DNA of 53,489 nt from contig JAOAEJ010000066.1 in NCBI GenBank assembly GCA_026416815.1, positions 1 to 53,489 of the forward strand, written 5' to 3'. This document shows, piece after piece, positions 34,001 to 41,270 of the stretch. The stretch is from Clostridia bacterium. GTDB taxonomy: Bacteria; Bacillota; Clostridia; Acetivibrionales; DSM-2933. Position numbers and translations under genes: made by a program. Numbering within the stretch: position 1 is the stretch's first letter; every line of letters begins with the position of its first letter. The notes below the pieces were generated by a model. It did not search any database. It was given only the letters and a program-made list of their open reading frames with translations, and was not told the DNA's origin.

Positions 34001-37000
34001 CCTTTAAAAAGGTTCTTAACTCCAAAGTTCATGGAACTATAATAACCGACATGGTAACAAAGAAAGAGCCGTTAAAATTCTTTGTATCAATTTCTTCTGT
34101 TTCGGCTTCCAAGAAGGAATGGAGTACCGGGATTGCTGACTACGCAGCTGCAAACTGTTTTCTTGACTTCTTCAGCAGCTATAGGCCAAAAACTGGCTCG
34201 CCCGGTAAATCACTTGCTATGAATTATTCCTTGTGGGACACAAATGGGAAAGGTATAGTATCGGGGGATATATTCACTTTAGCCGTAAAATCTCAAGGGT
34301 TAAGACCTTTACCTATTGAGGCTGCTGCAGAAACATTCATAACGGCTCTTAATTATAAGAGCCAGAATGTCATACATATAATGGATTTGTTGGAAGCCAA
34401 GAGAGAAAATAAGCCTTTAAAAACGGAATTAAAAACAGCTTTTGAGGAAAGTAATATAAAAGTACCACGTAAAACAGCAAACGAAATACGCGGTATTGTA
34501 TATAGCGCTATAGCCGATGAGCTTCGAACTGAGGTTGATAAAATTGACGAGGGTATGAATTTCCTTGAAATGGGGCTAAATTCTGTAGAGGCAACAAAGG
34601 TTATTGCAAAAATCAGTAAAATGCTCAATACCGAATTGTATCCTACTTTGATTTTTGAATATCAGACACCGGAGGCTCTTGCAACGTATATTGAAAGGAC
34701 ATATGCCGTTTCTGAAAGTGAAACAGCAGTAGAAAATTACTATAACAGCAATGCAGCTGCAAATAAAGATGAACTTCAGGATATTGCCATCATAGGTATA
34801 GGGTTAAGAATCCCTGGAGCGGATACATTGGATGAATACTGGGATATATTAATAAACGGCAAATGCACTATACGGGAGGTTCCCAAAGACCGATGGCCGG
34901 TAGATGAAAATTACAGTGATGATAAGAATTTACTGCACACAACGTACAGTAAGTATGGAGGATTTATTGATAAACCCTATGATTTTGACCCTATGTTCTT
35001 CGGAATGTCACCGGTTGAAGCTGAAGCAACAGACCCACAGCAGAGAATATTCCTTCAAGTTGCGTGGGAAGCCGTTCAGCAGGCGGGTTACGGGGGAAGA
35101 TACAAATCAAATAAAATCGGAGTATTTGTCGGAAGCGAGCAAAATACATATATGGAGCATTTTGCAGGGTACCGTACGTATATGCTGCTTAAAAACAGGA
35201 TTGAAAAAAGTCAGGCATTCAAAAATATGAATGAGAAAGACCGCGAGGAGATAATGGCGAATATTTTGAGGGTAGTAAACCCGGGAAAGCTGGTCGCAGA
35301 CGCAGTAGCTGGAAACGGCTTGAATGAAATTGCTGCAAGAGTCAGCCATTGCCTGAACTTTTCCGGCCCAAGCCTAATTGTCAACTCGGCGTGTTCATCC
35401 TCTTTAGTAGCTCTTCACATGGCGTGTGAAAGCTTGAAAACAGGTCAGGCGGATATGGCTATAGCAGGGGGAGTAAATCTGAATTTGAGTGCAACGCCTT
35501 TTGTGAGTCTTAGCAGAGTCACCGCATTGTCTCCTTCAGGAACATGTTATCCTTTTGATAAAAGGGCGAATGGTATGGTGTTGTCCGAGGGGGCGAGTGC
35601 AATACTCCTTAAGCCGCTTAAATATGCATTAAGGGATAATGATAATATTATTGCTGTTATAAAGGGATCGGCTATAAATAATGACGGGCATTCTCAGGGT
35701 ATAACGGCACCAAGACCGCAAGGCCAGGCTGAGGTAATACGCAATGCATATATGAGGTCAGGTATAAATCCCGAGACCATTTCATATATCGAAACCCACG
35801 GTACGGCTACACCTTTGGGAGATCCGATAGAGATAGAAGGTATGACTCATGCAATGCGTTCATTTACTTCAAAAAAACATTTTTGTGGAATCGGATCGGT
35901 AAAATCTTCAGTAGGGCATATGCTGTCTGCGGCGGGTCTGGTAAGCCTTATCAAAGTTGCTTTGGCATTAAAGAACAAGACTATACCACACACAGTAAAC
36001 TTTGAAGAGCCAAACCCCAATATTGACTTCAATAATTCGCCATTTTATGTGGTGGGCAAGGAACCAATGGAATGGAAATCGGAGGGTGCACCGCTAAGAG
36101 CAGGGGTAAATGCCTTCGGATTTGGTGGCACTAATGCCCATGTAATACTTGAAGAAGCTCCTGAGTTGAAAAGTACTTGCACTGAATTAAAGGAAACTAA
36201 GCAGGAGAATGTGATTTTCCTGACGGGTAGAAACGAAAAGATAGTTAAAACCATTGCAAAGAACCTCAGAGAACATATGATAAAGGAGACTAAGATTGAT
36301 TTATCTTCGGTATGCTTTACAATGAATAATTCTCAGAAGGAGTTAACGTTTAAAACTGCAGTAGTTACCGATTCAAGAGAAGATTTACTGGAAATGCTAT
36401 CAAAGATTGAAAATGACGGCGAAAACCCAAGGATAATTCAGGGGCGTTCAAATCCAAACAGAGTAACACCTCTAAGTTTGGTAATGGATTGTAGTCTTGA
36501 ATTGTCTAAACATGATACTGATAAAATGATTCAACGTTTCTCCGGCTTTGGGGACGCATATAATGAGTGTAAGCAAATATTTGCAGCTGAGGGGTACATC
36601 GATGGAAGCAACCATAAGGCAAAAATCATGGAAAGCTTCACCTTACAATATGCTTTTGGCGCGATGTTCAAAAGTTTTGATATCAATATTAAGAGTATTA
36701 TTTGTGAGGACATTGCAGTTTTGGTTGGTGCTGCTTTAACGGGATTTATTACAATAAAGCAAGCTGCAAGATTCCTGATGGACAAAAATAATTATAGTAT
36801 TAATGAAATGGATGAAAACAACAGCTGCTTACTGAAGTGTCCCGTCATTACACCTTTAGGTAAAGCTGACAAGGAAAATGTATTTAATCTTGTGCTGCGT
36901 CTCAATGAAGCACGTGAAGAAAAGTTATCCTTTAATGCTTGCAAAGATATAATTAATAAGGATGAAGCTATAGTATACATTGGAAGTAACAAGTCCAGAT

Positions 37001-37416
37001 GCAGTGAATTTGAAAAAATCAAAGTAAAAAACTTACACTGGTTGGGAATAAGTGAAGTAAAGGATTCCATAGTATCAATAATAATGATTATGGCAAAACT
37101 TTACACAATAGGTGTTGCTTATAACCCTTCAAAGCTAAGCGAATATATGCCGAGAAAGGTACTATTGCCTACATACCCATTTGAAAATTCCGAATATAGG
37201 GTATCTTTTGAAGATGAGGCTGTTGAAGTAGACAATGAAGTTGCATTTTCCACGAGAATAGAGAATCTATCTGCCATCAAAAATGAGGTCGCTGCTTCAA
37301 AGGTAATTTCGGCGAAGTCGGCACTAAAAAAAGTAGATGTGCATGAGGCTAAAAGTGAGGCAATGAATGTATCGGGGATTGAGCGGTTAAGAAGGGATTT
37401 GGGTAAAATTGGTTAA
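28093..37416 (+). CDS. Type I polyketide synthase with fatty-acyl-AMP ligase loader: FAAL-ACP-KS-AT-KR-ACP-KS-AT(degenerate)
   Basis: ATG 28093 is preferred because GGAGG is at 28083-28087; ATG 28051 would add 14 residues. The 3107-residue chain begins with a fatty-acyl-AMP ligase (about 10-600; FSSGSTNIPKG, WMPYHHDMGLIG, GMAEACLAVS). A carrier follows (Ser637 in GGTSLKA). KS1 has Cys903 in DTACSSS, with His1038 and His1078. AT1 has Ser1347 in GHSVGEW, and QAFHTPLM is compatible with malonyl-CoA. The KR has TGGTGLIGG at 1857 and Tyr2017, and its GILDDS motif suggests a B-type alcohol. ACP2 has Ser2164 in GLNSVEA. KS2 has Cys2434 in NSACSSS, with His2569 and His2609. Next is an AT-like region (about 2700-3040) in which the GHSxG nucleophile motif reads CED, so it should be inactive. 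The tail (about 3040-3107) is charged and docking-like. No final carrier or thioesterase is present. Confidence 0.94.
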   Translation: MKRSISNKEKGLSQSKGADITGIYCDRGNIAYLLIDSAKNGKGKGITFIQDDDSELFLSYETILQKALHRLGGMRNAGIKKGQYVLLVLDNSIDFVVTFWACILGGIIPAPLIYPTSSKIMNATLKKLAAVWNVLEKPLVLSDKNLEDNAEEIEKIIGTSGIQIADVLRFDECGGNGELDLAEKDTPAFIQFSSGSTNIPKGVILTHNNLLTNVEAIISSAKLTDGDISLGWMPYHHDMGLIGFHLTITAIGMSQFNMTPYKFVKKPNLWLELISKHRITLTGSPNFGYKLVLNRVKPELLERLDLSCLKYIFNGAEPISVPLMEEFMEKLSVCGLKKSAMYPVYGMAEACLAVSFPIPFEEPVVQSVSRQNLVSKSTVTHIEAKSKDALLLADEGYPVNGIEIRVVDHNGSVVHEGIVGEIQIRGNNVTSGYINNPEANRSSFHEGWLKTGDTGFMVNGRLTVVGRLKDIIFVNGQNFFAHDIESVIEELEGVEAGKVVACGWHDETERREKVALFSTLRVKKDNVKAFYSKILKHVNEVFGIPVDYVVSVSTIPKTTSGKIQRFALVQAFRNNEYEGKIINAEALSCTPIDEVQDKWVNRSKLAETICEIWSKVLDRPANAISYEQPFLAIGGTSLKAIQVLGLLEDELNLKLTHDLLIKCRTIRDMEEYISNIFNNKDLHSQHLPEIKRMGNNNLNENDEIAVISMACRFPDASNPEEFWNNILNGKYSIGDVPSERWNIDDYYSSAPQFGKTYCRTGAFVKDVYDFDHGLFNITEKEAEIMDPQQRMILELVFELMERAGYSRQKVEGKKVALYIGASTNSFYEYHLSTLNKMNLQNFESFSALSKEQQDLIMDEWRNKLGVTEAHPNILVDNILNMIAARASQEFNFKGPALVVDTACSSSLVTIHMACESIKRGECELAIAGGINLLLTPTPYIYFSSAGALSVSGSSKVFDADADGFVPGEGAGLIMLKPLKKAIEDKNDILAVIKASAINNDGHSIGVMAPNPDGQREVIESLYWSNDMSPVGLQYVETHGTGTKIGDPSEIRALSNAFGNWNLDKNSIAIGSVKANIGHLLSAAGVGSFIKVVMALMNKKMPPQINVATQNPMIKFNETPFYILNEGKDWDVGDGVARRAAINSFGFGGTNCHIVVEEKPIEADIVCEKYIEKPKHLLCLSANTEASLEQKVRKFSEFLEENAHYSIGDVCYTENALRTSMKHRCYVIANDTKELAEKLKEVNVGESTSAIVPKVALMFTGQGCQYEGMGRELYEKLPAFRKYVDICSDAFLPYINAKITDLIYSENADDKYLAQTNITQPVVFTIDYALGRLMLDLGVKPLYVLGHSVGEWVAACIAGVVSLEDAAKLVSIRGKLMSELEVAGAMAAVFTTGSNIEALLEPYRDSLWVAGYNVTHQVVSGKSDAMDEFMKDVQKRGIGAKRLNVSQAFHTPLMTPMLEAFRKELEATNFKMPNIPVVSNTTAKSYTQPFTAQYWLEHIQGAVRFEQSIKYLLDKGVNILVEAGPDKILTGMASGLAAQHNQILALMDRKKDNWDVLLSTLGKLFTLGLKMTREEFEKGYAYKKVPLPPYPFERKTFMPDFGRRLLSNPAGGYHNWLHEWDWKKENIAQASEIDDGAVIIFGHDKNETIDFGSNFNTDKNAVYYVTFGKEFNYDDKQNFIINPASQEDYFKLLYSVDKISCIIHLWNYCEKNIQPLELLDTEEVLYKSAYSVLLLGKALSQLKIEKLRLMLVTDKAFCISNEYEIHNPHQSLAIVLGLALDFEIKGLAASVLDIDKDDYPSGAEAAKTIVDELQKKPNTEGVVAIRKKERFVRSIQKASISKSTEDICLNEGETYLITGGTGLIGGAIAEAFAKRANVNLVLTGRGTLPPRELWNENITETASAAKIGLIKTLESMGAKVAYFAVDVSDIAQMTEMIVRVNNEFGPIHGVVHAAGILDDSTYKFLEKELESFKKVLNSKVHGTIITDMVTKKEPLKFFVSISSVSASKKEWSTGIADYAAANCFLDFFSSYRPKTGSPGKSLAMNYSLWDTNGKGIVSGDIFTLAVKSQGLRPLPIEAAAETFITALNYKSQNVIHIMDLLEAKRENKPLKTELKTAFEESNIKVPRKTANEIRGIVYSAIADELRTEVDKIDEGMNFLEMGLNSVEATKVIAKISKMLNTELYPTLIFEYQTPEALATYIERTYAVSESETAVENYYNSNAAANKDELQDIAIIGIGLRIPGADTLDEYWDILINGKCTIREVPKDRWPVDENYSDDKNLLHTTYSKYGGFIDKPYDFDPMFFGMSPVEAEATDPQQRIFLQVAWEAVQQAGYGGRYKSNKIGVFVGSEQNTYMEHFAGYRTYMLLKNRIEKSQAFKNMNEKDREEIMANILRVVNPGKLVADAVAGNGLNEIAARVSHCLNFSGPSLIVNSACSSSLVALHMACESLKTGQADMAIAGGVNLNLSATPFVSLSRVTALSPSGTCYPFDKRANGMVLSEGASAILLKPLKYALRDNDNIIAVIKGSAINNDGHSQGITAPRPQGQAEVIRNAYMRSGINPETISYIETHGTATPLGDPIEIEGMTHAMRSFTSKKHFCGIGSVKSSVGHMLSAAGLVSLIKVALALKNKTIPHTVNFEEPNPNIDFNNSPFYVVGKEPMEWKSEGAPLRAGVNAFGFGGTNAHVILEEAPELKSTCTELKETKQENVIFLTGRNEKIVKTIAKNLREHMIKETKIDLSSVCFTMNNSQKELTFKTAVVTDSREDLLEMLSKIENDGENPRIIQGRSNPNRVTPLSLVMDCSLELSKHDTDKMIQRFSGFGDAYNECKQIFAAEGYIDGSNHKAKIMESFTLQYAFGAMFKSFDINIKSIICEDIAVLVGAALTGFITIKQAARFLMDKNNYSINEMDENNSCLLKCPVITPLGKADKENVFNLVLRLNEAREEKLSFNACKDIINKDEAIVYIGSNKSRCSEFEKIKVKNLHWLGISEVKDSIVSIIMIMAKLYTIGVAYNPSKLSEYMPRKVLLPTYPFENSEYRVSFEDEAVEVDNEVAFSTRIENLSAIKNEVAASKVISAKSALKKVDVHEAKSEAMNVSGIERLRRDLGKIG

Positions 37417-37446
37417 ATGTTTTTTGGGAATAAGCTGTAATCCATC
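37417..37446. other. Gap after the PKS gene
   Basis: Short spacer directly after the PKS stop. The palindromic element that follows at 37447 is the first structure able to end the NRPS-PKS transcript. Confidence 0.4.
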
Positions 37447-37552
37447 TATGGATAACCAAACTTAAACTTAGTGATTTCCAGCTAGGGAAACACCTGTGAT
37501 AAGTGGTGGTTTCCTAGCTGGATAAAATCACTTTTAAGTTTGGTTATCTATA
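37447..37552 (+). repeat. 106-bp palindromic element, copy B
   Basis: The most regular copy. TATGGATAACCAAACTTAAA faces TTTAAGTTTGGTTATCTATA with one mismatch in 20, and inner arms CCAGCTAGG and CCTAGCTGG flank a core containing GTGATAAGTGG. It lies 30 bases past the PKS stop and may terminate the operon. Confidence 0.92.
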
Positions 37553-37663
37553 TGATAAATGAGTAAAAAAAACATTATATACGAAGTACATAGTATCTAC
37601 TTTAACTTGTTGTGCTAGTTTCACTAAACCTACTTCAAAAGGGGTGCAGGGAACTCCCTGCGG

Positions 37664-37738
37664 AATCCAATGGAACATTGGCGGGGAAGCGGGGTGTGCC
37701 CGCAAAACTACGATTCTCCTTCCCTTCGAGGGAAGGAG
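37664..37738 (+). repeat. Short dispersed repeat copy 2 and adjoining hairpins
   Basis: 37664-37696 matches 17117-17150 (AATCCAATGGAACATTGG, then GGGGAAGCGGGGTG). It overlaps GCGGG/CCCGC and is followed by a perfect hairpin, CTCCTTCCCT-tcg-AGGGAAGGAG (37716-37738). The 420-base gap here otherwise shows no gene. Confidence 0.65.
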
Positions 37739-37837
37739 TTAGCGGATGGGTGGTTATTAACTAGCATAACGCGTTAATTAATAAAAATAATTATTTTAAA
37801 GTCTAAGTAACTAAAATAAGGAAAGAAGGCGATTATA

Positions 37838-38242
37838 TTGTATAAAAAAATTATTATTGGTGCAATCTGCGTAGTTCTTATATCCGTCGGGGCTTTAGGG
37901 GGCAGATACTTATATCAGACTTGGAAGTACAAAGAAATTATTTCGGAAATAGCTATTTCAAATCCCAACTTATCAAAGGTTGAAGATGGTGTTTACAAAG
38001 GATCGTTTGACGCGATTCTGGTTGCTGCAGATGTAAGTGTTACAGTTGAAGGACACAAAATTAAGGATATTAAAATTGATAAACATGTATATGATAGAGG
38101 CCAAAAGGGTGAAACAATAACCAATAAAGTATTATCCTCACAATCGCTGCAGGTTGATACCGTCTCAGGAGCCACAAACAGCAGCAAGGTTATATTAAAA
38201 GCTATTGAGAACGCATTAAATAATCCAAAGAGTAATCCCTAA
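37838..38242 (+). CDS. Membrane-anchored FMN-binding domain protein
   Basis: The start is TTG 37838, preceded by GAAAGAAGG. The 134-residue protein has one N-terminal membrane segment (about 3-22). An FMN_bind domain follows (about 45-130), with DGVYKGSF and DTVSGATNSS. In RnfG/NqrC relatives the Thr of SGAT carries covalent FMN. It would face the outside of the membrane. It is followed after 28 bases by a four-helix membrane protein, and the pair mirrors the fused protein at 41569. Likely an extracytoplasmic electron-transfer unit. Confidence 0.85.
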   Translation: MYKKIIIGAICVVLISVGALGGRYLYQTWKYKEIISEIAISNPNLSKVEDGVYKGSFDAILVAADVSVTVEGHKIKDIKIDKHVYDRGQKGETITNKVLSSQSLQVDTVSGATNSSKVILKAIENALNNPKSNP

Positions 38243-38270
38243 ATGCGTGTGATAATAGAAGGGAATTAAT

Positions 38271-38621
38271 ATGTCGTTTATCACTGGATTGCTTACATTA
38301 GCCTTTTTCATAATGAGTATAGCATATAGCATGTTTAAAATGCAAAAGAAACAAGGCAGAAGACTATTTGGTAGAAAATCGCATTGCTTTATTGGGTATT
38401 TAACTCTGTTAATAGGGCTAATCCACTCAATACTGGCAAACACCAGCATAAAATTTACGTTAGGTTTTTTATCCTTATTTCTACTTCTTCTAAGCATAGT
38501 TTCGGGAATATTAATGAGGTATTTAAAACCAAATCCATATAAGAAGCATATTCATATAATAATAGGTATTCTAACTTGTATGGCTATTTTGTCTCATATT
38601 TACAGCAAGCTGCTATTTTAA
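38271..38621 (+). CDS. Four-helix membrane protein, cytochrome b / ferric-reductase-like
   Basis: The 116-residue protein has four hydrophobic segments, with histidines placed in pairs within them (HCFIGYLTLLIGLIHS and HIHIIIGILT...LSH). That spacing suits binding of heme b between helices. It lies directly downstream of the FMN-binding gene. The fused protein at 41569 joins the same two parts, supporting a shared redox job (membrane electron transfer to FMN). Heme binding is inferred from histidine placement only. Confidence 0.75.
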   Translation: MSFITGLLTLAFFIMSIAYSMFKMQKKQGRRLFGRKSHCFIGYLTLLIGLIHSILANTSIKFTLGFLSLFLLLLSIVSGILMRYLKPNPYKKHIHIIIGILTCMAILSHIYSKLLF

Positions 38622-38683
38622 GTTTTGTATAGTGTATATTATTCTACATCCATTTTGTTCTTGATTTATCTATGATACTATAT

Positions 38684-38719
38684 CACAAAAACCTGACATG
38701 TTTGTGTCGGGTTTTTGTG
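38684..38719. promoter_or_regulatory. Hairpin/palindrome upstream of the WYL regulator
   Basis: CACAAAAACCTGACA pairs with TGTCGGGTTTTTGTG, so it can end the transcript from 38621. Its centre, CTGACA-N6-TGTCGG, matches CTGACA-N6-TGTCAG at 39688-39705 after the same gene, which suggests a protein-binding site as well. Confidence 0.6.
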
Positions 38720-38764
38720 GTATTATTATATTATAATTACAAATGATTGGAAGGAAATATACCA

Positions 38765-39685
38765 ATGAAGCTTGAGCGAATGCTGTCTATAATTACATAC
38801 CTATTAAACCACGATAAAGTGAAAGCAAAGGACTTAGCTGATAAATTCGAGGTGTCAGTCCGGACAATTTACAGGGATATAGATGCTATTTCGCAGGCTG
38901 GGATTCCAATAGCTGCTTATCAAGGGGCAGATGGGGGAATAGGTATTGTCGAGGGATATAAACTTGATAAAAGCCTTCTTACAACCGATGAAGTCTCCAA
39001 TATAGTAACAGCTTTAAAAGGTCTGCACAGCATAAATGAGGATGATAAAATAAAACTTCTTATAGAAAAGCTTACTAACATTGCTAATAGATCGGATTAC
39101 ATACCAACCGGAAATGAGATTATGATTGACTTGTCCTCATGGAACAAAAATGATCAGTTGGGTTTGAGGATACATGAAATAAAGAAAGCCATAAGAGAAC
39201 GAAAGATTATTGAATTTGAATATTTTAGCAATGAAAAGGTTACAGAAAGAAAAGTAGAACCTTGTATTATGGTTTTCAAGGAAGCGAGCTGGTATCTCTA
39301 TGCCTATTGCCTTCTTAGAGAGGATTTCAGGCTATTTAAGTTAAGAAGGATGAGTGGCTTGAAAATAACCGGTACCAGTTTTAAAGCCAGAGAATTTTCC
39401 GTCGATAGTGTAAATTGGGATGAGGATATTGATAAAGATCTGCACTCGACTATTGTCGTACTGTTTGACAAATCCATGGAATACTCCGTGAATGACATTT
39501 TTGGTATAGCTAATTATGAAACTATTGAGGATGGCAGGCTAAAAGTAACCTTCCATATGACTGTAGGCGGATGGTTGTATGGTTTTCTGCTCGGGTTTGG
39601 GGACAAAATCGAGGTTTTGGAACCTATCGAACTGCGGGATAAAATAAAGAGTATCGCAGAAAGTATACGTAAAGTTTATGAATAA
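38765..39685 (+). CDS. WYL-domain transcriptional regulator (YafY/DeoR-like)
   Basis: ATG 38765 follows GGAAGG (38749-38754); the in-frame TTG at 38747 overlaps that site and is unlikely. The 306-residue protein has an N-terminal winged helix (about 1-60; VKAKDLADKFEVSVRTIYRDI). A WYL ligand-binding domain follows (about 135-225, with EASWYLYAYC), then a C-terminal WCX-like extension. Such regulators sense small molecules and often control a neighbouring gene. Matching 18-base palindromes just upstream and downstream (before the GyrI-like gene) suggest autoregulation and control of 39755. Confidence 0.92.
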   Translation: MKLERMLSIITYLLNHDKVKAKDLADKFEVSVRTIYRDIDAISQAGIPIAAYQGADGGIGIVEGYKLDKSLLTTDEVSNIVTALKGLHSINEDDKIKLLIEKLTNIANRSDYIPTGNEIMIDLSSWNKNDQLGLRIHEIKKAIRERKIIEFEYFSNEKVTERKVEPCIMVFKEASWYLYAYCLLREDFRLFKLRRMSGLKITGTSFKAREFSVDSVNWDEDIDKDLHSTIVVLFDKSMEYSVNDIFGIANYETIEDGRLKVTFHMTVGGWLYGFLLGFGDKIEVLEPIELRDKIKSIAESIRKVYE

Positions 39686-39687
39686 AC

Positions 39688-39705
39688 CTGACACACTGTT
39701 GTCAG
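39688..39705 (+). promoter_or_regulatory. Putative WYL-regulator operator before the GyrI-like gene
   Basis: CTGACA-cactgt-TGTCAG, an 18-base perfect palindrome in AACCTGACAC context, 50 bases before ATG 39755. It has the same architecture as the element at 38684-38719. Confidence 0.55.
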
Positions 39706-39754
39706 ATTTGTTGTGATAATATAAACCTAAAAGTATAGGAGGTGGTCAGTCAGG

Positions 39755-40393
39755 ATGAGTGAAAAAGCATTTGACTATAAAAAAGAATTTAAGAACTTGT
39801 ATATGCCAAAGGACAAGCCTGTATTGGTTGAGGTTCCATCTATAAATTTCATTATGGTAGACGGCAGGGGCGATCCAAATAACAATCAGGAGTTCGATGA
39901 GGCAGTTGAGCTGCTTTATGGGCTGTCATATACTATAAAAATGAGTAAAAAGAAAGGCAGTGAGCCCGAAGGATATTTCGAATATGTTGTTCCTCCGCTA
40001 GAGGGGCTGTGGTGGGTTGATGATGATAAGTTTTCATTTGAGGAGAGGGATAATTGGAAATGGACAGTGATGATCCGTCAGCCGGAATTTGTCAATAAAG
40101 AGGTTTTTGATTGGGCATGTAAAGAATTTAATATAAAAAAGCCGGGCCTAAAACCTGAAAAGGCTCGATTTGAGGCTTTTGAAGAAGGCTTGTGCGTCCA
40201 GATGATGCATATTGGTCCATATGCTACCGAGCCTGAAACGGTAGGGCAAATGGATGGTTTTATGAAGCATGAAGGGTTGAAGGGTAGACTTGTAGACGGT
40301 GGAAAACATCATGAGATTTACCTTTCAGACCCAAGAAAGAGCAAGCCTGAGAGTATGAAAACAGTTCTTAGACATCCGGTAGCAAGGGTTTGA
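39755..40393 (+). CDS. GyrI-like small-molecule-binding domain protein
   Basis: The 212-residue protein carries a GyrI-like/SOUL-type ligand-binding fold. Recognisable parts are the N-terminal MVDGRGDPN motif (about 31-40), the aromatic WWVDD patch, and the C-terminal MHIGPYATEP...HHEIYLSDPR. Family members bind hydrophobic small molecules or act as hydrolases on toxic cyclopropanoids. AGGAGGTGG precedes the start. Its position after the WYL regulator and its palindrome suggests an inducible detoxification or sensing gene. The next gene begins within 20 bases. Confidence 0.87.
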   Translation: MSEKAFDYKKEFKNLYMPKDKPVLVEVPSINFIMVDGRGDPNNNQEFDEAVELLYGLSYTIKMSKKKGSEPEGYFEYVVPPLEGLWWVDDDKFSFEERDNWKWTVMIRQPEFVNKEVFDWACKEFNIKKPGLKPEKARFEAFEEGLCVQMMHIGPYATEPETVGQMDGFMKHEGLKGRLVDGGKHHEIYLSDPRKSKPESMKTVLRHPVARV

Positions 40394-40410
40394 TTTTGGT
40401 GAGGTGTGAT

Positions 40411-40665
40411 ATGAGAAAGTTGAGTGAACTTCCAAATATAGGCAAAACAATGGAAGAACGCCTTGCTGCCGTAGGAATTAATGATGTTGAAACGCTGATG
40501 AAAACGGGAAGCAAAGAAGCGTTTATTAAATTGCGTTTACTTGAGGGGGATACTTGTTTTAGTTCGCTTTGCGGGATTGAAGGTGCAATTCAGGGCATTA
40601 GATGGCACTATCTATGTAGTGAATCTAAGGAAGACTTGAAGAAGTTTTTTGATTCATTTAAATAG
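40411..40665 (+). CDS. TfoX C-terminal domain protein
   Basis: ATG 40411 follows GAGGTG (40401-40406); an in-frame TTG at 40390 overlapping the previous stop is less likely. The 84-residue product reads as the TfoX/Sxy C-terminal helical domain (LSELPNIGKTMEERL, VGINDVETL, IRWHYL). It lacks the N-terminal TfoX domain. Stand-alone copies are common in clostridia. It is probably co-transcribed with the GyrI-like gene. Function unknown. Confidence 0.85.
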   Translation: MRKLSELPNIGKTMEERLAAVGINDVETLMKTGSKEAFIKLRLLEGDTCFSSLCGIEGAIQGIRWHYLCSESKEDLKKFFDSFK

Positions 40666-40734
40666 TAGGATAATAGCAAATTGAATTAAATAATGAATCT
40701 ATAATCATTTAGAAGAGAATAAGCGGATAATGTA

Positions 40735-40777
40735 AAGCCTCCAGACCAATTTTTTATGCATATCAAATCTGGAGGCC
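40735..40777. terminator. Bidirectional terminator between convergent genes
   Basis: AAGCCTCCAGA pairs with TCTGGAGGCCTT, with a T-run in the loop and A/T-rich flanks. It serves the TfoX gene and the minus-strand CotJC remnant. Confidence 0.8.
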
Positions 40778-40790
40778 TTAATTAAGTAAT

Positions 40791-41240
40791 TTAATAAGGC
40801 TTACTTATATAAAATTTCTTGTCAGCAAGCTTTTCTTCAACAATTCTTAGTGCTTCTCCGAAGCGTTGGAAATGTACAACTTCTCTTTCTCTTAGGAATC
40901 TAAGAGGGTCTATTACATCAGGATCGTCAGCAAGGCTAATAAGATTCTCATAAGTAGCCCTTGCTTTTTGTTCAGCAGCAAGGTCTTCATGTAAATCGGC
41001 TATAGGATCGCCTTTAGATTGAATATAAGCTGCAGTAAACGGCACACCAGATGCACTTACAGGGTATACTGCATGATCGTGATCAGAATAGTAAGCACCA
41101 AGGCCCTCTTGTTCAAGTACCTTAGCTGGTACGCCACGGGTGAGTTGGTATACCATTGAACCAACCATCTCAAGGTGTGCCAGTTCTTCGGTGCCAATAT
41201 CGTTTAATATAGCCTTAGGTATGCTTAGTAAATGTATATA
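40791..41240 (-). pseudogene. cotJC: 5'-truncated CotJC-type manganese catalase (spore coat)
   Basis: The open frame runs to a stop at 41241-41243 on its 5' side. It encodes AILNDIGTEELAHLEMVGSM, GVPFTAAYIQSKGDPIADL, EQKARATYENL and FLREREVVHFQRFGEAL, closely matching the spore coat protein CotJC from about residue 50 to the end. The first ~50 residues, including the first metal-ligand helix, are missing, as are any ribosome site and start codon. An IS256-type transposase remnant lies directly upstream on the same strand, so insertion or deletion at that element probably removed the front. A shortened product from ATG 41168 is possible but would lack metal ligands. Confidence 0.8.
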
Positions 41241-41270
41241 TCATTAAATAATATGTTTTTAATTATTATG

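Noticed and set aside
34904..35230. 108-codon plus-strand frame inside the PKS in another frame
   Set aside because: Out-of-frame reading of the KS2 region, with no plausible start signal.
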